Positions 38,650 to 44,864 of a stretch of 44,864 bases of DNA are shown piece by piece. Under the pieces are notes generated by a model. It worked only from the letters and a program-made list of their open reading frames with translations. It was not told the DNA's origin and did no database searches. A program made the translations under genes and the position numbers. Every line of letters begins with the position of its first letter. Within the stretch, counting starts at the first letter, position 1. Source of the stretch: Alistipes sp. (GTDB taxonomy: Bacteria > Bacteroidota > Bacteroidia > Bacteroidales > Rikenellaceae); NCBI GenBank assembly GCA_017631285.1, contig JAGBTO010000043.1, positions 1-44,864 on the forward strand. The letters are read 5' to 3'.

Positions 38650-39582
38650 ATGAAAAACCTACTGACTCTTGTCCTTGTTGCATTGGCGCAGCTGGCATCG
38701 GCGCAGATTAGTCAGGTGCCTTTCGCTGACCCCTATGTGCTGCTGGAGGATGGCGTATATTATGCCTATGGTACGCACGCCGATGAGGGAATTGAGGTAT
38801 ATAGCTCACGCAATCTCAAAAAGTGGAAGTATGAGGGCATCGCGCTCCATAAGTCCAACACCACCCAGACCCGCTGGTTCTGGGCTCCCGAGGTGTATCA
38901 CCTGGGCGACAAATATTATATGTATTACTCTGCCAACGAGCGTTTGTATGTAGCCACCGCCGACTCCCCTCTGGGTCCTTTCCGCCAGCAGGGCGGGCAG
39001 ATGATGCAGGATGTGATTGGTGATAAATTCTCGATTGACTCCCACATCTTCTTCGACGATGATGGCTCGGCGTGGATGTTCTGCGTGCTCATTGATGATG
39101 GTCTTTGCATCTGGCAGGTGCAGCTCGATAAGGACTTTGTGACGCCCATTCCCTCTACTCTGAAGAAGTGTATCAGCGTGAGTGCCGACTGGGAGAATAT
39201 CTGGCCTAGAGTGAATGAGGGTCCTAATGTGGTGAAGCACAACGGTAAGTATTACCTCACCTACTCGGCCAACAGCTACGAGAGTCAGGACTATGGCGTA
39301 GGCTATGCCACTGCGGACTCGCTCACGGGCGAGTGGAAGAAGTACGCAGGCAACCCAATTCTGCACCGCTATAAGGAGCTTGTTGGCGTAGGTCATCATA
39401 CCTTGTTCAGGGACAAGCGCGGCAAGCTGCGCATCGCCTTTCATGCCCATCAGTCGGTGGAGCGTATCCATCCCCGCACGATGTATATTGGCACTATGGA
39501 GTTCACTCCGCAGGGCGTGATGCAGATGACCGACAAGGGTTTTATCCGACCCAAAAGTAACCGCCCCGATATTGTGCAGTAG
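38650..39582 (+). CDS. Secreted GH43-family glycoside hydrolase
   Basis: A 310-residue exported enzyme (signal peptide about 1-18, ending ASAQ) with a five-bladed beta-propeller. Conserved acidic residues are Asp27 (FADPYV, general base), Asp130 (SIDSHIFFDDDG, pKa modulator) and Glu190 (RVNEGPNV, general acid). WFWAPEVY (76-83) is a typical GH43 block. Likely substrates are arabinose- or xylose-containing glycans. The ATG at 38650 is chosen because the signal peptide starts there; a longer upstream frame overlaps the preceding gene. It may be cotranscribed with the SDR gene. Confidence 0.9.
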   Translation: MKNLLTLVLVALAQLASAQISQVPFADPYVLLEDGVYYAYGTHADEGIEVYSSRNLKKWKYEGIALHKSNTTQTRWFWAPEVYHLGDKYYMYYSANERLYVATADSPLGPFRQQGGQMMQDVIGDKFSIDSHIFFDDDGSAWMFCVLIDDGLCIWQVQLDKDFVTPIPSTLKKCISVSADWENIWPRVNEGPNVVKHNGKYYLTYSANSYESQDYGVGYATADSLTGEWKKYAGNPILHRYKELVGVGHHTLFRDKRGKLRIAFHAHQSVERIHPRTMYIGTMEFTPQGVMQMTDKGFIRPKSNRPDIVQ

Positions 39583-39604
39583 GTGGTATAGAGATAAAAT
39601 AATT

Positions 39605-39631
39605 CAGGGGTTGCTCATTGAGCAGCCCCTG
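39605..39631 (+). terminator. Hairpin after the GH43 gene
   Basis: A 12-bp stem with one G-T pair and a 3-nt loop (39605-39616 with 39620-39631). The U tail is weak (TTGCTT). Confidence 0.65.
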
Positions 39632-39660
39632 TTGCTTAAACAGTAATAGTTGAGAGGGGA

Positions 39661-40215
39661 TTATTTCTCTTTTTTGTATTTTCCCAAATCCTTCACTTGG
39701 ATGATAATCACGCCATTTGATGGGTCGCCATACTTTTTATATTGCTCTGCCGCTGCACTATCAAGGCTCTGGAAATCAATCACTGTCATATGTAAAATTT
39801 CCGAGGGATTAACATCTTTGGTACTCTTTGCCTTTACCGTCTTTTTCCCATCTGTTACTAAAAACAGAGGGTTTTTAGTAAGCATCACATTAAACTCTTG
39901 TTGTCCAAACTCTTTTTCGTCCATTTCCTCGTTTCTTACTGCACCTGTAACAGTCAGTTTCAGAGCATCTGCATCGCTATCTTTCTCGCCACGAATTACC
40001 ACCACATCGTTAGCACTTTTCTTGGTGTTTATAATCACAGCCGACTCGATGCCCTCAATAACATTCATATTAACAACATCCTCATTCTTGATTGTTTTAG
40101 CCTGCTCCTCGCTTACCACCTTGCCATCCACGATGTAGAGAGTCTTGTTGGTTGTCTGTGCCGATGCTGCCATTGAGAGCATCATAGCTACCATAATAAA
40201 AATAATGCGTTTCAT
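39661..40215 (-). CDS. Secreted TonB-plug-like protein of unknown function
   Basis: A 184-residue exported protein (signal peptide about 1-19, ending ASAQ). Two segments resemble the end pieces of TonB-receptor plugs. TLYIVDGKVVSEEQA at about 25-39 is paired with IESAVIINTKK, and NPLFLVTDGKK at about 115-125 is paired with the C-terminal YGDPSNGVIIIQVKDLGK. No barrel follows. Similar plug-like repeats occur in Bacteroidota proteins near BlaR1/M56 or two-component genes. It is divergent from a histidine kinase with shared upstream repeats, so it may be under that system's control. Confidence 0.65.
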   Translation of the reverse strand: MKRIIFIMVAMMLSMAASAQTTNKTLYIVDGKVVSEEQAKTIKNEDVVNMNVIEGIESAVIINTKKSANDVVVIRGEKDSDADALKLTVTGAVRNEEMDEKEFGQQEFNVMLTKNPLFLVTDGKKTVKAKSTKDVNPSEILHMTVIDFQSLDSAAAEQYKKYGDPSNGVIIIQVKDLGKYKKEK

Positions 40216-40285
40216 AATTGTAATAATTTTTGAGGTTTAACTAATAAATAAATCAGTAATCATTGGAATTGCGCTTTTCCTACGG

Positions 40286-40293
40286 CAAAGATA
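40286..40293 (-). promoter_or_regulatory. -7 element of the plug-like gene
   Basis: TATCTTTG on the minus strand, 70 nt before the ATG. There is no good -33 element; the TGTTAA repeats begin 33 bp upstream of it. Confidence 0.55.
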
Positions 40294-40325
40294 GTGTGGC
40301 GCAGAGCTAAAAAGTGCAAACAAAG

Positions 40326-40351
40326 TGTTAAGATTTGTTAAGAAATGTTAA
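40326..40351. promoter_or_regulatory. Candidate operator: three TGTTAA repeats with a 10-bp period
   Basis: TGTTAA recurs at 40326, 40336 and 40346, the first two as TGTTAAGA. Equal 10-bp spacing is the usual arrangement for OmpR/PhoB-type regulators. The repeats lie between two divergent -7 elements that both lack a clear -33, and one of these leads to a histidine kinase and OmpR regulator. Autoregulation is inferred. Confidence 0.6.
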
Positions 40352-40378
40352 CGCCCTTTTTTCTATAGTTTTTATTCC

Positions 40379-40386
40379 TACCTTTG
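40379..40386 (+). promoter_or_regulatory. -7 element of the histidine kinase/regulator operon
   Basis: TACCTTTG lies 20 nt before the kinase ATG. The -33 position has only Ts without TTG, which fits dependence on an activator bound at the repeats upstream. Confidence 0.6.
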
Positions 40387-40406
40387 TGTAAAGGAAACGG
40401 CAAAAT

Positions 40407-41630
40407 ATGACCCAGCGCACATTTCGCATAATATCATTGGTGGTTGTCGCCTCGCTCGTTATGGTGGCGGCGGTGCAGTGCGTGTGGGTGGCGAGGCTCT
40501 ACAACGATAAAAAGGCGGACTTCCTGCGCCGTGTGCAGTCGGCAACCTACAAGAGTGTATATAAGTCATTCCGTATGGATGCCATCCCAGGGTTGCAGCC
40601 TGCCGATATGGTGAAGATTGATTTGGATGATTTTGTCTTTTGGCTTGAGCCGAGTCTGCTGGAGCTTGATGCCCTGCAACCCTATGCAGTAGAGATATTG
40701 GCAAACATAATGGATGGCAAGGTGATGATGAGCCGAGGCGACAAGACAGCGTTGCGGAATATGAAGAGTGTAGAGGTCGATATTGACGATGGCAAGATGT
40801 TCTCCCTGCGACTGTATGTGTCGGTGCCGTACTCCGACTTCTGGATGCAGATGTGGGGTTTGATACTCTCGTCGCTGATGAGTGTGGTTTTGTTGGCAGG
40901 CGTGTTTATCTACCTTATTCGTACTATGTTCCACCAAAAGAGTCTGGAGCAGATGCGTCGTGACCTCACGCACAACATAACCCACGAACTCAAGACCCCA
41001 ATCTCTGTTGCCTATGCCGCCAACGATGCCCTGCGTAACTTCTCGGCTATGGAGGATGAGAAGAAGCGAGGCCGCTATCTGGAGATTGTGGCGTTGCAGC
41101 TCTCTCGCCTCTCGACAATGGTGGAGCGCATCCTCGCTGTGTCGGTTGAGGAGGGCGATGTGGTACGTCATAACCCTACGCGGGTGGCTCTACGGGAGTT
41201 GCTCCAGGAGGTGGAGGGTAACTGCTCTGCAGCCAGCAAGAGGGTTGATTTTAACCTTGAGTGCGATGCCGATATTGTGGTTAGTGCCGACCGCTTTCAT
41301 CTGAAGAATGTGCTCTCGACCATAGTGGATAACTCAATAAAGTATTCCGACAACGAGGTTGCCATTCGTTGTAGGGTATGCAAAGAGGGCGGTTGGGTTA
41401 CAATCTCGGTTGCCGACAACGGCAAGGGTATTGCCTCACGCCACGTTGAGCATATATTTGATAAATTTTACCGTGTGCCGTCGGGCGACAGGCACGATGT
41501 GCGTGGCTACGGCTTGGGACTCTACTACGCCCGTCAGGTCGTGGAGCGTCACGGTGGCGTGATTTCTGCCTCAAGCAGCGAGGGTAAGGGAACTACGATA
41601 ACAATAAAACTACCCCATAATGGAGAATAA
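40407..41630 (+). CDS. Two-component sensor histidine kinase
   Basis: A 407-residue membrane kinase. TM1 is at about 7-28, a periplasmic sensor region at about 30-145, and TM2 at about 150-172. The dimerisation domain has the phospho-acceptor His193 in NITHELKTPI. The HATPase domain has N (VDNSIKYSD), G1 (VADNGKGI), F (IFDKFYR) and G2 (GYGLGLYYAR) boxes. There is no HAMP domain. The signal is unknown. Its 3' end overlaps the response regulator gene by 11 nt. Confidence 0.92.
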   Translation: MTQRTFRIISLVVVASLVMVAAVQCVWVARLYNDKKADFLRRVQSATYKSVYKSFRMDAIPGLQPADMVKIDLDDFVFWLEPSLLELDALQPYAVEILANIMDGKVMMSRGDKTALRNMKSVEVDIDDGKMFSLRLYVSVPYSDFWMQMWGLILSSLMSVVLLAGVFIYLIRTMFHQKSLEQMRRDLTHNITHELKTPISVAYAANDALRNFSAMEDEKKRGRYLEIVALQLSRLSTMVERILAVSVEEGDVVRHNPTRVALRELLQEVEGNCSAASKRVDFNLECDADIVVSADRFHLKNVLSTIVDNSIKYSDNEVAIRCRVCKEGGWVTISVADNGKGIASRHVEHIFDKFYRVPSGDRHDVRGYGLGLYYARQVVERHGGVISASSSEGKGTTITIKLPHNGE

Positions 41631-42306
41631 CAAGATAAAACTTCTGCTTGTTGAGGATGAGCGTATGCTGGCCGAGATTTTGGCCGACACGCTATCCGAC
41701 AGAGGCTTCGATGTAACGCTGGCAGCCGATGGCGAGGAGGCTTTGTCGCTGTGGCGTGAGTTGCGACCCGATATTGTGGTGAGTGATGTGATGATGCCGA
41801 AGATGGATGGCTTTACGCTCGTTAAGCGTATGCGTGCAGAGGGTTGTCGTGCGCCTGTGCTCTTTTTGACGGCTCGCTCGGCAACGGAGGATGTGGTGAA
41901 GGGTTTTTCTGTGGGTGGAAATGATTTTCTGCGTAAGCCATTTGCGCTCGACGAACTTATCGTGCGCCTGCAAGCATTGCTCGGCAGATTAGGTGTGGAG
42001 GATGAAAACGAACGGTTTACGATTGGACGTTACAGCTTTATCCCTTCGGCGGCGAAGCTCTCGATTGATGGGCATAATGTAACACTCTCGGCACGTGAGA
42101 GTGATGTGCTGGCACGTCTGTGTCGCAATATGGGGCAGGTAGTTGAGTCGTCGGGGTTGCTTATGGAGTTGTGGGGCGACGATACTTTCTTTAATCTGCG
42201 CAGCCTGAATGTCTTTATCTCTCGTTTGCGCCACCACTTGAGCGAGGATAGCTCGGTGGAGATTGTTAGTGTGCGTGGGGTGGGTTATAAATTAAGGTGT
42301 AAATAG
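41620..42306 (+). CDS. OmpR-family response regulator
   Basis: A 228-residue transcription factor. The receiver domain (about 5-120) has Glu12-Asp13, the phospho-acceptor Asp56 in VVSDVMMP, and the switch Lys in FLRKPF. A winged-helix effector domain (about 130-226) contains TLSARESDVLARL, SLNVFISRLRHHL and VRGVGYKLR. It is paired with the upstream kinase. The three 10-bp TGTTAA repeats in front of the operon are its most likely binding site, inferred from the regulator family and the repeat spacing. Confidence 0.93.
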   Translation: MENNKIKLLLVEDERMLAEILADTLSDRGFDVTLAADGEEALSLWRELRPDIVVSDVMMPKMDGFTLVKRMRAEGCRAPVLFLTARSATEDVVKGFSVGGNDFLRKPFALDELIVRLQALLGRLGVEDENERFTIGRYSFIPSAAKLSIDGHNVTLSARESDVLARLCRNMGQVVESSGLLMELWGDDTFFNLRSLNVFISRLRHHLSEDSSVEIVSVRGVGYKLRCK

Positions 42307-42332
42307 ATATCTTGCGAATAGTTTAAAATAAG

Positions 42333-42357
42333 AAAGGCTGTCCGCAAGACAGCCTTT
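42333..42357. terminator. Terminator between the regulator and M16 peptidase genes
   Basis: A perfect 10-bp stem (42333-42342 with 42348-42357) and a 5-nt loop, followed by TTCTGTT on the plus strand. It may act in both directions for the convergent genes. Confidence 0.8.
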
Positions 42358-42378
42358 TCTGTTAATATGCTTGTGAGA

Positions 42379-44864
42379 TTATCTCTCTGGTCGCATTACT
42401 ACCTTAACCATTGACTTCTCGTCAAGCAGACGCTTTGCTAATGCCTTCACGTCGTCAGAAGATACGCCATTCACCGCAGCCTCGTAGTCTGCAACCATAT
42501 TGACACCATTCTCATAGTATGCCTTCAGGGCGCGTGACCACCAGCCGTTCTGCTCGATGTTTTTCTTGTAATCCTTCAACAAGAACTCGCGAGTCTTGTC
42601 CATATCCTCCTGGAGTGGACCCTCGGCAGCAATCTTCTCAATCTCGGCGATTACGATGCCGATAAGCTCGTCAGCCATCTGCTCGTTGGTGTCGAACTGA
42701 ATCTGCATCAGGTAGTACTCGCTTGGCTTGGTGATGTGTGAGCCACGAACACCTACACCATAAGTGCCGCCCTTCTCCTCGCGGATAGACTTCAGGTAGC
42801 GGTTGCTCAACGCCTGTGAGAGGAATGTGAGAGCTACGCCGTTCTTGATTGTGTAGTCATACTCGCCGTTGAATGCAACAGTTACTGATACCTTTGGCTG
42901 CTCCATCTTGTACTTAAAGTCGTTCACTACATCGTTGGCAACCTTCACACCGTCGTTTACAAACTTTGTTGAAGGCTTCTTCTGTGTTGGCAATGAGCCG
43001 ATGTACTTCTCAACGAGTGGCTTCAACTCCTCAGGGCTCATATTACCGTAGATAGTAAAGCGGAAGCCCTTTGCATTGCCGTAGAGCTTTGAGTGAATAT
43101 CAGCCATACGCTCCAGCTTAACCGATGAGAGAATCTCTGGTGTGAGCTGCTGGCGGCGGTAGTTGTCGCTATAAAGGGTCTTCATCAGTTGCTGACCAAA
43201 TACGAAATCTGGGTTTGTGAGCTGGTTGGCAAGCATCGCATCGTAGCGCTTCATAAGTGTTGCGAAGTCATCCTCTGAGAAGCGTGGAGCTGTGAAGTTG
43301 AGGTACATAAGCTGGAACATAGTCTCTACATCCTTTAATGCTGCTGTACCCTCGATAGCGTGCTGATATGTGCCTACGCCCACGTTGGCTTGAGCATTCT
43401 TGCCAGAGAGCTGCTTGCGGAGATCCGATGCCGAGAACTTCGAAATACCCGACATTGACATTACCGATGAAAGCATCTGTGCAGAGTAGTAATCCTCGTC
43501 GCTGAAGATAGCTGCACCACCATCAGCTACAGCCTCGATGTTGATAGCGTCAGCCTCGTATGGAGTCTGCTTAACGATAACCTGGATGCCGTTCTTCAGA
43601 GTCCACTCTGTTGTGCCCATAGCCTCGTTGAGCTTGGTCTTCTTTACTGGCGAGCCCTTCAACACAACATCCTCCGAGATGAGAGGCTCCTTCTTCACGT
43701 TATCCTCGAAAGGCTTGATATCTGATGCTACAACCTCCTTCAATACTGCTACCAACTCAGCCTCGGTAGGAATAGCCAAGCCCTCCTTTGCAGGTGAGTT
43801 CACTGTGATAACAGCGTTCTTTGCAGGGTCGTAGAGCTTCTGAACAGTTGCGTTAATCATCTGGCAAGAGATAAGCTCGATGAGCTGCTTGTCGAGCTGG
43901 TACTCTGTCTCGGCATCGTACAAAGGTGTACCCTCGCGGAAGTTAGCGATGCAAGCCTCGGCGAACTCTGCGTGCTCACGGTCGTCACGGCTGTTGAACT
44001 TGCTTTCGATAGAAGAGAGCATATTGTTCTTTGCACGCTCCCACTCACCCTCGGTGAAGCCGAAGCGACGCATACGCTCCATCTCTGTAAGCAGAGCCTT
44101 GTATCCCTCTACAATCTTACCCTCCTGTGTCATTACCTGACCAGCAACGATGTCCAGTGTTGGGCAGATGCCGAAGCCGCCACCTGGCTGGAAGCTTGCG
44201 CCGATGAATGGAGCATTAGGCTTGCGAGAGATGTCGCTCAAACGTTCGTTAATCATTACCGAAATGTATGACTGCAAAATGTTCACCATCTCTGCCATCA
44301 CCAGATTCTTATACTGCTTTGGCATAGCCTGACCCTTGAAGATAATCTGCAACTGTGAACGCTGCATCTCTGGGTCGGCGAAGATGCTTACGATAGGCTC
44401 GTTGTTGTCGGGGATGATGATTACATCCTTCTGTGCGGCATCAGCCGCTGGAGCTGGGATGTCAGCCATAAGGCTTTTGATCTTCTGCTCAACCTTATCG
44501 ACGTCGATGTCGCCAACTACAACAACTGCCTGATAGTCGGGACGATACCACTTGTCGTAGAATGAACGGATGTCGTCATAGGTGAAGTTCTGCAAGCCAT
44601 CGAGGTAGCCGATGAGGTTACGCTCTGCATAGCGAGTGCCCTTACCTACGGCCTTCAACATCTCGATTGTAGAACGCCAAGAGGCGTTGTCGCGAGTACG
44701 CAACTCCTCCTTGATAACGCCACGCTCCGAGTCAATCTCCTTCTCCTCAAGGTTGATGAAGTGAGACCAGTCGTGCAGGATCATCAGCGTAGAGTCCACC
44801 ACGCTCTCACGAGCCACTGGCACATCCTCCATATAGTACTGTGTGAGGTCCCACGAAGTGAAGG
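42379..44864 (-). CDS. M16-family (insulinase/pitrilysin-type) peptidase, N-terminus outside window
   Basis: The frame runs off the right edge (upstream codons SWDLTQYY continue without a stop), so about 828 residues are visible. The zinc motif HxxEH should lie beyond the edge. The likely third zinc ligand is in SERGVIKEELR near the start of the visible part. Two M16 repeats follow. The first ends around residue 340 of the visible chain. The second is an inactive M16_C-type half with EWTLKNGIQVIVKQTPY and a GTYGVGVRGS block that contacts substrate in the family. It is probably a periplasmic or outer-membrane-associated oligopeptidase. Confidence 0.88.
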   Translation of the reverse strand, partial: FTSWDLTQYYMEDVPVARESVVDSTLMILHDWSHFINLEEKEIDSERGVIKEELRTRDNASWRSTIEMLKAVGKGTRYAERNLIGYLDGLQNFTYDDIRSFYDKWYRPDYQAVVVVGDIDVDKVEQKIKSLMADIPAPAADAAQKDVIIIPDNNEPIVSIFADPEMQRSQLQIIFKGQAMPKQYKNLVMAEMVNILQSYISVMINERLSDISRKPNAPFIGASFQPGGGFGICPTLDIVAGQVMTQEGKIVEGYKALLTEMERMRRFGFTEGEWERAKNNMLSSIESKFNSRDDREHAEFAEACIANFREGTPLYDAETEYQLDKQLIELISCQMINATVQKLYDPAKNAVITVNSPAKEGLAIPTEAELVAVLKEVVASDIKPFEDNVKKEPLISEDVVLKGSPVKKTKLNEAMGTTEWTLKNGIQVIVKQTPYEADAINIEAVADGGAAIFSDEDYYSAQMLSSVMSMSGISKFSASDLRKQLSGKNAQANVGVGTYQHAIEGTAALKDVETMFQLMYLNFTAPRFSEDDFATLMKRYDAMLANQLTNPDFVFGQQLMKTLYSDNYRRQQLTPEILSSVKLERMADIHSKLYGNAKGFRFTIYGNMSPEELKPLVEKYIGSLPTQKKPSTKFVNDGVKVANDVVNDFKYKMEQPKVSVTVAFNGEYDYTIKNGVALTFLSQALSNRYLKSIREEKGGTYGVGVRGSHITKPSEYYLMQIQFDTNEQMADELIGIVIAEIEKIAAEGPLQEDMDKTREFLLKDYKKNIEQNGWWSRALKAYYENGVNMVADYEAAVNGVSSDDVKALAKRLLDEKSMVKVVMRPER

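Noticed and set aside
1..44864. CRISPR array, prophage, insertion sequence or toxin-antitoxin module
   Set aside because: No spaced direct repeats of CRISPR size, no integrase, transposase, Cas or phage structural genes, and no toxin pair were found.

Overview
The window looks like a chromosomal segment of a Bacteroidales bacterium. It carries TonB-dependent transport with lipoprotein partners, a TamL-type lipoprotein outer-membrane assembly factor, an ExbB/ExbD/ExbD block, glycoside hydrolases with signal peptides, and many promoters of the Bacteroidota type (TTG or TTTG, then 19-21 nt, then TAnnTTTG). mqnE indicates menaquinone synthesis by the futalosine route, which is less usual among gut Bacteroides. 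Genus cannot be fixed from the sequence alone. No phage, IS element, integrase or CRISPR array was seen.

Layout, left to right. 1-3.2 kb: the end of a sugar MFS transporter facing a secreted GH51-type arabinofuranosidase. 3.3 kb: tRNA-Cys with its own promoter and terminator. 3.6-6.6 kb: overlapping dprA, TatD-family nuclease and type I asparaginase genes. 6.6-9.3 kb: exbB, a small unknown membrane protein, and two exbD genes, after a leader of about 255 nt. 9.4-10.4 kb: an AraC-family regulator. 10.5-10.64 kb: a candidate small RNA with promoter, 5' hairpin, single-stranded CCTAAC repeats and a U-tailed terminator. 10.7-14 kb (minus): dapF and tamL. 14.2-15.5 kb: two PepSY-like exported proteins.

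15.6-25.9 kb (minus) is the most distinctive part. It appears to be one five-gene operon: TonB-dependent receptor, DUF4876 lipoprotein, DUF6850 outer-membrane barrel, and two tandem gingipain-like (C25, clan CD) cysteine peptidases with HEAT-like C-terminal halves. There is no SusD. The gene content suggests capture, proteolytic processing and uptake of a protein- or peptide-bound nutrient or metal ligand. Its mRNA is predicted to start with a segment complementary to the candidate small RNA.

26-27.8 kb (minus): a GT2-like membrane glycosyltransferase that lacks a DxD motif, overlapping an ECF sigma factor. 28-36.1 kb (plus): a tightly packed seven-gene run, tgt, LptF/G-type permease, mqnE, PASTA protein, RluD-type pseudouridine synthase, ygiQ and a basic-secretory-protein-like metallopeptidase. 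36.2-37.4 kb (minus): flavodiiron protein. 37.6-39.6 kb: an SDR oxidoreductase, a small two-TM protein and a GH43-family protein. 39.7-42.3 kb: a secreted plug-like protein divergent from a histidine kinase/OmpR regulator pair, with three 10-bp TGTTAA repeats between the two promoters. 42.4 kb to the end (minus): a truncated M16 peptidase.
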